From assembly GCA_045576235.1 (NCBI GenBank), contig JAZNGA010000026.1, positions 1 to 46,669 on the forward strand: DNA of 46,669 nt, in the 5' to 3' direction. Shown here in pieces: positions 35,621 to 43,170 of the stretch. The translations under genes and the position numbers were made by a program. The notes under the pieces were generated by a model that was given only the letters and a program-made list of their open reading frames with translations, did no database searches and was not told the origin of the DNA. Positions within the stretch are counted from its first letter, which is position 1. The number at the start of each line of letters is the position of its first letter. Source of the stretch: SIG437 sp045576235. GTDB lineage: Bacteria; Bacillota; Clostridia; UBA1381; UBA9506.

Positions 35621-36337
35621 ATGAATGAAATAAGCAGTTTCAGGCAGGGAATAAAAGACGGAATTCCTGTTTGTCTTGGCTACCTTTCCGTTTCCTTTGC
35701 CTTTGGAATTTTTGCAACAGAGAGCGGTCTTTCCGTTTTGCAGACGCTTCTTGTTTCGATGATGAATGTGACATCAGCAGGACAGCTCGCAGGCGTTCCG
35801 ATAATCATTGCGGGCGGCGGATATATGGAGCTTGCTATATCGCAACTCGTTATAAATCTGCGCTATGCCTTAATGTCTGTTTCTCTTTCCCAGAAGCTTG
35901 GGAAAAGTGTGCAACTTTCTGACAGATTTCTTGTTTCTTTTGTAAACACAGATGAAGTTTTTGCAATCGCATCAGGAAAGAAAAATGCAGTTGGAAGAAA
36001 ATATTTATATGGACTGATTTTAACTCCATATCTCGGCTGGAGTCTTGGCACTCTGCTTGGCGCTTTAGCAGGAAATGTTCTCCCGGAAAGCATTGTTTCA
36101 TCTCTTGGAATAGCAATCTACGGAATGTTTATTGCCATAGTCATTCCCGAGGCAAAAAAATGCAGAGCCACAGCCCTTTGTGCGGCTTTTGCTGTTATGA
36201 TGAGCTGTGTGCTTGAATATGTTCCGCTTTTAAGCAGAATCCCCTCAGGCTTTGCCGTCATAATTTGTGCTGTTTTTTCTTCAGCTCTGTTTGCCTTTTT
36301 GGCTCCGCTAAAAGAAGGAGGCAATGCAAATGAGTAA
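35621..36337 (+). CDS. azlC: AzlC family branched-chain amino acid exporter, large subunit
   Basis: 238 residues with about seven membrane spans. The N-terminal motif IPVCLGYLSVSFAFGIFA and the NLRYALMSVSLSQKL segment are typical of AzlC/YgaZ. With AzlD it exports branched-chain amino acids or analogues; some members move methionine, which would fit the upstream metY gene. That link is inference. It begins 2 bp after metY and overlaps azlD by 8 bp. Confidence 0.9.
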   Translation: MNEISSFRQGIKDGIPVCLGYLSVSFAFGIFATESGLSVLQTLLVSMMNVTSAGQLAGVPIIIAGGGYMELAISQLVINLRYALMSVSLSQKLGKSVQLSDRFLVSFVNTDEVFAIASGKKNAVGRKYLYGLILTPYLGWSLGTLLGALAGNVLPESIVSSLGIAIYGMFIAIVIPEAKKCRATALCAAFAVMMSCVLEYVPLLSRIPSGFAVIICAVFSSALFAFLAPLKEGGNANE

Positions 36338-36647
36338 CCTCTCTTTTCTGCCATATCTTCTCGTTATGGCAGGTGTAACATACCTTATAAGAATGCTTCC
36401 TTTAGTGTTTATGAAGAAGAAAATTGAAAACAGATTTTTGCTTTCTTTTCTTCACTATGTGCCATATGCAGTTTTAAGCGCAATGACAATTCCTGCAATT
36501 TTCTCATCAACATCATATGTTTTTTCTGCAACAATCGGACTAATTACGGCGCTGATTCTTTCCTATAAGGAAAAAAGTCTTTTGACAGTTGCGGCATTTT
36601 CATGCCTTTCTGTTTTTATCTTTGAATTAATAATGAGATATATGTAA
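36330..36647 (+). CDS. azlD: AzlD family branched-chain amino acid exporter, small subunit
   Basis: 105 residues with four hydrophobic spans and the family start YLLVMAGVTYLIRMLPLVF. The partner is AzlC. The start at 36330 is preferred because GGAGG lies eight bases upstream; the ATG at 36324 is too close to that site. The stop codon is followed within 3 bp by a 34-bp perfect palindrome. Confidence 0.88.
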   Translation: MSNLSFLPYLLVMAGVTYLIRMLPLVFMKKKIENRFLLSFLHYVPYAVLSAMTIPAIFSSTSYVFSATIGLITALILSYKEKSLLTVAAFSCLSVFIFELIMRYM

Positions 36648-36649
36648 AA

Positions 36650-36683
36650 AAAGGGCTGTAGCAAAATTTTGCTACAGCCCTTT
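36650..36683. terminator. 34-bp perfect palindrome with GGCTGTAGCAAAAT arms
   Basis: AAAGGGCTGTAGCAAAA followed by its exact complement. On the minus strand it is followed by a run of seven T, so it is a good terminator for leftward transcription. For azlD it can act as a hairpin block with only a short T-run. It shares its arm with the gltX and uxaC terminators. Confidence 0.75.
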
Positions 36684-36700
36684 AGGCTGGACGGAAAATA

Positions 36701-36785
36701 GTGTAGATTGAACAAACTGAACCCATAGGGGGGGTACCCGAAGCTGTGCGTGTGCACAGCGAGAGGTGAAGTTTGTTCAAAACAC
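36701..36785. ncRNA. Unassigned structured intergenic element (possible small RNA)
   Basis: A compact, GC-richer element in an AT-rich gap. The outer stem TTGAACAAACT (36708-36718) pairs perfectly with AGTTTGTTCAA (36770-36780) and can extend through GTGT/ACAC. Inside lie GGGTACCC (36732-36739) and a 7-bp hairpin GCTGTGC-GTGT-GCACAGC (36743-36760). On the minus strand it lies between the terminator at 36796-36829 and the T-tailed palindrome at 36650-36683, as expected for a short leftward transcript with its own terminator. No promoter is obvious. I do not recognise the family. A 74-codon frame across it looks spurious. Confidence 0.4.
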
Positions 36786-36795
36786 AAGGCATTTT

Positions 36796-36829
36796 AAAAA
36801 AAAGGAATTCGCTAAATAGCGAATTCCTT
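36796..36829 (-). terminator. Terminator of the DUF3048 operon
   Basis: Perfect 12-bp stem AAGGAATTCGCT/AGCGAATTCCTT (36802-36813 with 36818-36829) with a 4-nt loop, followed on the minus strand by eight T. It ends the tmcAL-to-DUF3048 transcript about 100 bp after the last stop codon. Confidence 0.88.
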
Positions 36830-36910
36830 CCTTGACCTTACTGCTTCATTGATTTTCAGTAAATAACCAAATGTTTTTTAAGCCTTTTCTTTGCCGTGTG
36901 TGTTATACAC

Positions 36911-36924
36911 ATTTTGCTACAGCC
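36911..36924. repeat. Half copy of the hairpin arm (ATTTTGCTACAGCC)
   Basis: Exact inverted copy of the 14-mer GGCTGTAGCAAAAT at 36654-36667. The two could be terminal inverted repeats of a 271-bp miniature element (36654-36924), or this may be a decayed hairpin. It lies just after the stop of the DUF3048 gene. Confidence 0.5.
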
Positions 36925-36928
36925 TTCT

Positions 36929-37933
36929 TTATTCAACCGTGTTCATCGGCTCTATTCCAAGATTCATTGAAGGAGGAACAATCTGAATCCATGTCTGCCC
37001 CGGATTCAATCTGATCTCTTCTCCGCTTTCAAACCTATATGTCGTCTTCGATTTTCTGTCGGGCTTTGACCAGGTTATTTTCGCAATTTTGCCACCGGTT
37101 ATGAAAAATCCCTCGCCTGTGCCAACAGTCTGAATCTCCTGTCTTCCTGATGTGTCGCCCGCTATTGTGTAGTTCGTTGCTTTCTGAATTATTATGTTCT
37201 TCGGCGCTAAATGAACGCCTCCCTGTGTGATGTGTCCTGCACCATTAATATATCTTCTATATGTGTTTGAGGCTTCGTCATATTCATATGATGCCTTGTA
37301 AAAACCAGCGTAAGGAAGAGTTATTTTTGTCAGGCTGTCTCCTGCAATCTCTTTATCAACAGCATTCTTTTTAAAATTTGACACCTCTGATGTGTTTCTG
37401 TATTTTTTCGTTCCGTCAGAGAATTTCATAATCTTTTCAATGCTTGAATATGCGGTGTGCCACGATTTTGTGTAGGTTGAATCACGCCAGAAAACATCGT
37501 TTCCTTCAACCACACCATTTATGTTGTTAATTCCATATGTGCTGATATCTCTTGATGCCTGCGGACTCCAGCCATAATGCACATAAATTGCATCGTGCTC
37601 CATCACATAGTCAAGAAAATAGTGTCTCGAAGAACGGATTGGTCCGATTTTTTCTGTTTCGGCATCTTTAAAAAGTGCCATCATTCTTGTTGCGCTTCCT
37701 TCAACATAAGCCTCGTAAATCAGAAATGCATCATCAACTCCCGCGTGAGGTCGCGCATCACCATTATCATTATCTATCATAATTGCAACAATTCTCGAAT
37801 CAGATTCAGGCGGAAGCGTCGGCTCCGGCGTGGCTGTTGGCTCTGTTGTCGTGACAACCTCTGCAGGTCCTGTCGCACTACAACCTGAAAGCACCATAAC
37901 GAAAACCAGAAGTAGCAAAAATAATTTTTTCAT
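36929..37933 (-). CDS. DUF3048 (YerB-like) lipoprotein
   Basis: 334 residues. It begins with a lipoprotein signal peptide (KKLFLLLLVFVMVLSGCSA, lipobox LSGC) and a Thr/Pro/Glu linker (TEPTATPEPTLPPE). The DUF3048 domain follows with IMIDNDNGDARPHAGVDDAF, EGSATRMMALF, GPIRSSRHYFLDY and a C-terminal subdomain including WSKPDRKSKTTY and LNPGQTWIQIVP. The family is found in Gram-positives and its function is unknown; it is exported and lipid-anchored. The start at 37933 has GAGAGG eight bases upstream. It is last in a run with the NAGPA protein, galU and tRNA modification genes, followed by a strong terminator. Confidence 0.85.
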   Translation of the reverse strand: MKKLFLLLLVFVMVLSGCSATGPAEVVTTTEPTATPEPTLPPESDSRIVAIMIDNDNGDARPHAGVDDAFLIYEAYVEGSATRMMALFKDAETEKIGPIRSSRHYFLDYVMEHDAIYVHYGWSPQASRDISTYGINNINGVVEGNDVFWRDSTYTKSWHTAYSSIEKIMKFSDGTKKYRNTSEVSNFKKNAVDKEIAGDSLTKITLPYAGFYKASYEYDEASNTYRRYINGAGHITQGGVHLAPKNIIIQKATNYTIAGDTSGRQEIQTVGTGEGFFITGGKIAKITWSKPDRKSKTTYRFESGEEIRLNPGQTWIQIVPPSMNLGIEPMNTVE

Positions 37934-37954
37934 TTGTAACACCTCTCAATTTAA

Positions 37955-40282
37955 TTATTTTCTGTCCATAAGCTTCTTTGTTACATAAGTCACTTCGTCT
38001 GACTCAACAGTGATAACAAAATATTCAACATCAAAAATTGAACTGTCCTCTGAGTTCACTCCCAAATCAGACGGAAAACCTGAAACCTCAACATATCTTA
38101 CTCCGTCCTGCATAATAGTGGAATTTTTATCTCCTGCCCCGAAAACATAGACAGTTTTTCCGTTTGATGACGCTTCTGAAAGAATTTCCATTAAAATTTG
38201 CTTTTCAGCAGCGATTTTTGAAAGCGATATGCTGTCTAAAAAAACGAAAAGATTCTTTTCTTCTGTTTCTTTGATATCTTTTTCTATGCTTTCCCACTGC
38301 GACTTATCTGTAGCAAAAATGCCTCCAGAGCTGTTTTTAATTGTCAGAAATGCGCTACCCTTGTGAGTGAAAACAGAATATTTTTTTGCAGAAAAACTGT
38401 CTTCCATAATTTCTTCTAAAAGCTCTGTGTCAACATCGCCTAAGACAAAGTGCTTCTCCCCTGAATTTTTCAAAACATCCGACGCTCTGTTTGCTGCATA
38501 CAGGTCAAACAGTGTCTTAGGTTTTGCCATATTTCCGAAAACAGTAAAGCTGAACGAATTGTCGTCATCCTTTTCAGCCTCTCTGTTGCTCTCATCTTTT
38601 ATCCATATGTCTTCAGGTATGTTTAAAAGTTCTCCTTCTCCGACCTGTATGTGAGCAAAGGCTGAAACATCTCCGATTCTCGCTTCAATCAGCGATGCAC
38701 CGTTTTTTTCAGCATCAATCTCGTCTCCATCTATGCGCACTCCGTCTCCTGAAACAGAAATCTCAACATCTTTAAGACTCACTTTTGCAGAATATCCATT
38801 TTTGTCATATCCCGTAAGCTCAAGACTTGACTTTTCTCCCAAATTAAGCGTGATATCTCTTTTATTAAATTCAAGTCTGTGAATATCTTCCAAAACATTA
38901 ATTGTTATGCTGCTTTTCCATTTACCGAATCTTCCTGAAATGACAACCTCTCCCGTACCTTCAGCACAGAAAACATTGCCGATGACAGAGCCCTTGCCTT
39001 CTTCTATTTCATATGTCATTTTGCTTGGTGCAATTTCTTCTGTCATTCTTAAATAGTTGTCATAGCCAAAAGCCTTGATTTCCACGCTATGCCCTGAGAA
39101 AACCGTTGTTTGTCCGCGAAGCTCAATTGAGTCCGTCTTTCCCATCGGCACATCAGTTGTTATCGCAACCGAATTTATCACAGGGCGCTTATAGCTATCA
39201 TATGGCTTGTTCATGACCTCGTGACCGTTTTCGCCTTTAGCAACAAGCAAGGTTGAGCCTCCACCATCAAAATTGAGCGCATAAAAACAGCCTAAAGATT
39301 CCATAAATTTAGCAAGTTCTGCCTGGGTCATTCCTGCAGCTCCCGTTCTTCTTCCGTCAACTGCAACAAGCGTCACCTTTTTTCCTGATTCGTCAATCCC
39401 GATGGCAGAACGGGGATTAAGTCCACCAATGTTATGAGAAAAGACAGTTTGCGCCTTTCCTTCTGCAACTAAAACGCCTCCGCCCGAGACAGCTTTTTCG
39501 ATAAGCTCAAAATCAGGCGTGCTTTTAATATCTATTTGAGCTTCGTCTCCGTAGTTGAAGTTAACATCAATGAAGTCGTTTTTTGTCACATTTGATGCAA
39601 TCACATATCCGTTTTCAGGAATTTTTGCAGGCTCGTGCTCCCATAGCTTTTCTGTTATTTTTCCATCCTCAACAACAAGCTCTACAACACCATTTCCAGA
39701 CCCTGGAGAAAACTCTCCCCACTCTGGAGTGTAGATGCAGATTCCTGTCAGGTCATCATATTTGTTTATATGCCTTATCTTCTCCTGCTCTCCGTTTGGC
39801 GCAGTTATTGTTATGTCAAACTGAAAGCTGTTTAAAAAGAGTTTCTCATCGTCCTTCAGCTGATATAAAACATTCATGTCCTCATCAACAGACGGTGTCG
39901 AAATGAGCTCTCCGTTTATCATCTCCATGCCGACAGCGCTTCCTCTTCCTGCCTGCCCCTTTTTTGCTGCAAAAAAGTCTGCATTAATCGCAGCTACAGC
40001 ATCAGCTTTCTTTGCCATTTCCAAAGGATTTAAAAGATAGCTCGCCCCGCGCGAATCAGAAAGCACATCAAACGCAAGATGAGGCTCTGAAATATCAGCG
40101 GTTATTATATGTATATCCTGCCAGCCATTTTCTGTCAGCGTCTGTGTCCTTTTATAATAAACTCCCTTCATTACGGTCTTTTCCTCTGTTATAGAGCGGC
40201 TTAAAGCGCTTGCTTCTGCCACAAAGGAAGCCACCAAGGCAAACATAATGAAGATAGCGGATAAACTTTTCCTGATAGCCAT
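37955..40282 (-). CDS. Secreted NAGPA (phosphodiester glycosidase) domain protein
   Basis: 775 residues with a signal peptide (LSAIFIMFALVASFVAEASA). The NAGPA domain covers about residues 40-375: AAINADFFAAKKGQAGRGSAVGM, the SGGGVLVAEG region, NPRSAIGIDESGKKVTLVAVDGR and LNFDGGGSTLLVAKG, which is the catalytic-type signature. An Ig-like beta region follows (about 390-560). The C-terminal ~190 residues align in pattern with a calcineurin-like phosphoesterase (FTVFGNMAKP, FVLGDVD, QWESIEKDI, VYVFGAGDKN, DGVRYVEVSG) but lack metal ligands. NAGPA proteins cleave sugar-1-phosphodiester bonds and probably act on wall or exopolysaccharide. It lies 8 bp after galU. Confidence 0.82.
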   Translation of the reverse strand: MAIRKSLSAIFIMFALVASFVAEASALSRSITEEKTVMKGVYYKRTQTLTENGWQDIHIITADISEPHLAFDVLSDSRGASYLLNPLEMAKKADAVAAINADFFAAKKGQAGRGSAVGMEMINGELISTPSVDEDMNVLYQLKDDEKLFLNSFQFDITITAPNGEQEKIRHINKYDDLTGICIYTPEWGEFSPGSGNGVVELVVEDGKITEKLWEHEPAKIPENGYVIASNVTKNDFIDVNFNYGDEAQIDIKSTPDFELIEKAVSGGGVLVAEGKAQTVFSHNIGGLNPRSAIGIDESGKKVTLVAVDGRRTGAAGMTQAELAKFMESLGCFYALNFDGGGSTLLVAKGENGHEVMNKPYDSYKRPVINSVAITTDVPMGKTDSIELRGQTTVFSGHSVEIKAFGYDNYLRMTEEIAPSKMTYEIEEGKGSVIGNVFCAEGTGEVVISGRFGKWKSSITINVLEDIHRLEFNKRDITLNLGEKSSLELTGYDKNGYSAKVSLKDVEISVSGDGVRIDGDEIDAEKNGASLIEARIGDVSAFAHIQVGEGELLNIPEDIWIKDESNREAEKDDDNSFSFTVFGNMAKPKTLFDLYAANRASDVLKNSGEKHFVLGDVDTELLEEIMEDSFSAKKYSVFTHKGSAFLTIKNSSGGIFATDKSQWESIEKDIKETEEKNLFVFLDSISLSKIAAEKQILMEILSEASSNGKTVYVFGAGDKNSTIMQDGVRYVEVSGFPSDLGVNSEDSSIFDVEYFVITVESDEVTYVTKKLMDRK

Positions 40283-40290
40283 TTCTCCTC

Positions 40291-41151
40291 CTATTTTATA
40301 ACTTTTCTTAAATATTTTTCAAACTCGTCTCTCAAATCGTCTCTCTTTAGCGCAAAATCAACAGTAGCCTCTAAATATCCTTGCTTTGAGCCGACATCAT
40401 ATCTTCTGCCAATAAAGTCATAGGCATAGACATTTCCTTCCATTGCCATTTTCTTAAGTGCATCTGTGAGCTGAATTTCTCCGCCTGCACCCGGCGTCGT
40501 GTGTTCTAAATATGAGAAAACCTCAGGTTCAATGATATATCTGCCCAAAACAGCAACATTCGACGGAGGATTTTCCTTCGGTTTTTCTACCATATCCTCA
40601 ACCTCATAAATTCTGTCAGCAATTTTTGTGCCCTTGATGATACCATATTTTGAAGTTTCACTTTCAGGCACTGTCTGCACCCCGAGAATGCTTCCGCCAT
40701 ATTTTTCATATTGTTCAATCATCTGCTTAAGGCACGGAACATCGCTATCTACAACATCATCGCCCAATAAAACTGCAAAAGGCTCTCCTGATGCAAAAAA
40801 TTTAGCACATAAAATGGCATGACCTAAGCCCTTTGCCTCTTTTTGTCTCACATAATGTATGTTTGCGAGGTTTGAGATTTTCTGAATTTCTTCTAAATAT
40901 TCAGTTTTTCCGCTTTTTTCAAGCTCCGTCTCAAGCTCATAGGATTTATCGAAGTGGTCCTCAACTGCTCTCTTTGTTCTTCCTGTTATAATTAATATTT
41001 CTTCGATGCCTGATGCAACTGCCTCTTCAACGATATATTGAAGCGTTGGCTTATCAACGATTGGAACCATTTCTTTTGGAACTGCCTTTGTTGCAGGCAG
41101 AAATCTTGTTCCAAGTCCGGCTGCGGGAATAACCGCTTTTGTTATTTTCAT
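40291..41151 (-). CDS. galU: UTP-glucose-1-phosphate uridylyltransferase
   Basis: 286 residues, the standard size. It makes UDP-glucose from UTP and glucose-1-phosphate for wall polymers and glycolipids. Motifs are the nucleotide-binding AVIPAAGLGTRFLPATKAVPKEM, the VDKPTLQYIVEEA segment, LLGDDVV, the EDMVEKPKENPPSNVAVLGRY signature, and GAGGEIQLTDAL. The gene lies between a tRNA modification gene (34 bp upstream) and the NAGPA protein (8 bp downstream); a shared role in surface polysaccharide is plausible for the latter pair. Confidence 0.95.
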   Translation of the reverse strand: MKITKAVIPAAGLGTRFLPATKAVPKEMVPIVDKPTLQYIVEEAVASGIEEILIITGRTKRAVEDHFDKSYELETELEKSGKTEYLEEIQKISNLANIHYVRQKEAKGLGHAILCAKFFASGEPFAVLLGDDVVDSDVPCLKQMIEQYEKYGGSILGVQTVPESETSKYGIIKGTKIADRIYEVEDMVEKPKENPPSNVAVLGRYIIEPEVFSYLEHTTPGAGGEIQLTDALKKMAMEGNVYAYDFIGRRYDVGSKQGYLEATVDFALKRDDLRDEFEKYLRKVIK

Positions 41152-41185
41152 TCATTATTCTCCTCTCTCTTGGTAAAATATATTT

Positions 41186-41935
41186 TTAGTTTATCTTGTT
41201 TGCTTCCCAGCCATTCACTGAATTTCTCATTGCTGTAAAAAGTCTTTTTTTTACATCAGGAGCTTCTCTGTCTATGCCCGAAAGCAAATCTTTTATATAT
41301 TGTCTTTTAGTGTTCCCGTCAGCTCTACATGTGCTTTTAACAACGGGAAGACTGTTTTTTTCAGCATAATTTTTTATGTCATTTTCTTCAACATAGATGA
41401 GCGGTCTGATTAATGTCACATCTCTTCTGTCAAGATATGTCTTCGGGGAAAAACCGCCCACTCTCCCTTCATAGATAAGGCTCAGCATAAATGTGTCAAC
41501 AGCATCATCAAAATGATGCCCGAGCGCAATTTTGCTTATTCCTCTCTCTTTGGCTGCACTGTGGAGAGCACCCCTTCTTAAATTAGCGCAGAGCGCACAA
41601 GGATTTTTTTCCTCCCGAATGTCAAACACAATTTTTTTAATGTCAGTTTTAACAATGTGATATTCCACATTGAGCTCTTTGCAAAGCTTTGAAATGGGCG
41701 AAAAATCCATTCCGTCAAAACCCATATCAAGAGTGATTGCAGCTATCTCAAATTTTTTGGGATAAAATTCAGACAGCTTTGAAAGAGCGCATAAAAGCAT
41801 GAGTGAGTCCTTGCCGCCGGAAACCCCGACTGCAATTTTCTCCCCTTCTTCTATCATATTATAATCCTCTACGGCACGCCGCATCAAGCCCACTATTCTC
41901 TTCAAGTTAAAACCCTCCGCAAAAACTTTCGTCAT
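41186..41935 (-). CDS. TtcA-like tRNA thiolation PP-loop ATPase
   Basis: 249 residues of the PP-loop family that includes TtcA (2-thiocytidine at tRNA position 32). It has the PP-loop GVSGGKDSLMLL, the CxxC pair in PCALCANLRRGAL, the GHHFDDAVDTFMLSL motif, and a later cysteine in STCRADGNTKR; the three cysteines would hold a [4Fe-4S] cluster. The family is diverse in Firmicutes, so the exact target base is not certain. It overlaps tmcAL by 4 bp (ATGA), linking two tRNA modification steps. Confidence 0.85.
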   Translation of the reverse strand: MTKVFAEGFNLKRIVGLMRRAVEDYNMIEEGEKIAVGVSGGKDSLMLLCALSKLSEFYPKKFEIAAITLDMGFDGMDFSPISKLCKELNVEYHIVKTDIKKIVFDIREEKNPCALCANLRRGALHSAAKERGISKIALGHHFDDAVDTFMLSLIYEGRVGGFSPKTYLDRRDVTLIRPLIYVEENDIKNYAEKNSLPVVKSTCRADGNTKRQYIKDLLSGIDREAPDVKKRLFTAMRNSVNGWEANKIN

Positions 41936-43107
41936 TTTATGACTATTGGAGATTTTGTGTAATCAAGTCCTGCTTTTCTGTTTTCCTTTTCCATGCAAAG
42001 CATGGAGTAAATGTCGGTTGCATAAATGTCTTTTTCGAGCATCTTCTCGCCTTCTTCCGAAAGAGAAGCATCTGCAGTTTTTGTTATTATCTGAAGTGTT
42101 GATTTTTTCTTTATTTCAGACAATATTTTCTTCCCCTTCTCATTAAACCCAAGCACGCGTACATATTCAGGCTCTCTGTTTAAATCTTCTTTTTTTATGG
42201 AAAGAAGTATGTTTATGATAAGTCTGTCTACTCTTGTTTTCGTATATCTTTTTGTTTTCACAAACTCGGCTATTTCCTCTACCGTGTTAAAGCGGCATCC
42301 GGCTTCTATGAGCCTGTTTTCTATGCCTTCTGTCATATCTGCAAGACAAGACAGCTCTTTCGCTGATTTCGTTCGCAAAAGATAGGTTATGACAGAGTCA
42401 AGCTTTTTGCTGTCTCTGTAAATGTCGGCTTCTTTTAAAGTCTCTGCACACTCCTTGGGAACAAACTCAGCATAATCCATCCCTTCTGCAATGCATCTTC
42501 GAATAAAGCTTGCGCTTGCAAAATCTCCATCAGGCTTATCTGCATCATGTTCGCAGCCTTTTCTCAAAACAGGCGAAGGCTTGATGCTGCTTTTTAGCTC
42601 CGAAAGTGCTTTTAAATATTCAATCGCCAAAATATTATTCGACTTGGACAAAAGCTCTGAAAATTCTTCTCCGCAGGCAGCCATTCTGGCAGAAGGATAG
42701 TTCATTCCAGCTTTTAAAAGTCGTTTAATCTTTTCTTTTGTCTCTTGCTGATTAACACACTTTGCCGCTTCATTTAAAAGGGCAATGTCATCACATTCAC
42801 AACCAAAAGAAAGATAGTCGATGACCCCGAGACCATCAGCTAACCAGACTGCGCCTTTTGCAAAACGCTCTGCTGACTGTGTTGCAAAAACTGTCGGCAG
42901 CTCAAGGACTAAATCCGCCCCTGACAAAAGCGCCATTTTTGCTCTGCTCCACTTATCGCATATTGCAGGCGCACCCCTTTGCACAAAATTGCCGCTCATT
43001 ATTGCGACAACCCCTGCATTATCAAATTGTTTTTTTTGAGTGTCAATCTGAAATTTATGTCCATTGTGGAACGGATTATATTCACAGATTATCGCAACCG
43101 TTTTCAC
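41932..43107 (-). CDS. tmcAL: tRNA(Met) cytidine acetate ligase TmcAL (YlbM)
   Basis: 391 residues of the nucleotidyltransferase-like family that acetylates C34 of elongator tRNA-Met using acetate and ATP. The N-terminus has the HIGH-like CEYNPFHNGHKFQI. Then come MSGNFVQRGAPAICDKWSRAKMAL, GADLVLELPT, FGCECDD and the ASASFIRRCIAEG segment; KRYTKTRVDRLIINILL near the C-terminus is also typical. The start is GTG at 43107 with AAAGGAG upstream. It is the first gene of the leftward run towards the DUF3048 gene. Its promoter appears to use a -35 box inside the repeat that borders the accessory island. Confidence 0.92.
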   Translation of the reverse strand: MKTVAIICEYNPFHNGHKFQIDTQKKQFDNAGVVAIMSGNFVQRGAPAICDKWSRAKMALLSGADLVLELPTVFATQSAERFAKGAVWLADGLGVIDYLSFGCECDDIALLNEAAKCVNQQETKEKIKRLLKAGMNYPSARMAACGEEFSELLSKSNNILAIEYLKALSELKSSIKPSPVLRKGCEHDADKPDGDFASASFIRRCIAEGMDYAEFVPKECAETLKEADIYRDSKKLDSVITYLLRTKSAKELSCLADMTEGIENRLIEAGCRFNTVEEIAEFVKTKRYTKTRVDRLIINILLSIKKEDLNREPEYVRVLGFNEKGKKILSEIKKKSTLQIITKTADASLSEEGEKMLEKDIYATDIYSMLCMEKENRKAGLDYTKSPIVIK

Positions 43108-43126
43108 AGCTCTCTCCTTTCAGTCT

Positions 43127-43155
43127 TATGTAAAGCCCATTTATGATTTTGTCAA
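43127..43155 (-). promoter_or_regulatory. Hybrid promoter of tmcAL using a repeat-borne -35
   Basis: Minus strand: TTGACA (43155-43150) inside the 28-bp repeat, 17-bp spacer, TACATA (43132-43127) in the flanking core sequence, 20 bp before the GTG start. The -35 is perfect; the -10 is mediocre. Confidence 0.5.
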
Positions 43156-43170
43156 GTCAGGGACAAAAAA
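43143..43170 (+). repeat. 28-bp island-border repeat, left copy
   Basis: Begins ATGATTTTGTCAAGT and ends AGGGACAAAAAA. It matches 46420-46447 at 27 of 28 bases in the same orientation. The right end abuts the stop codon of the GIY-YIG gene (43171). Its last 13 bases (AGGGACAAAAAAT, with 43171) recur inverted at 45038-45050. Confidence 0.9.

Noticed and set aside
36563..36787. 74-codon minus-strand frame across the azlD end
   Set aside because: It reads through a terminator palindrome and the structured element; better explained by RNA structure than by coding.
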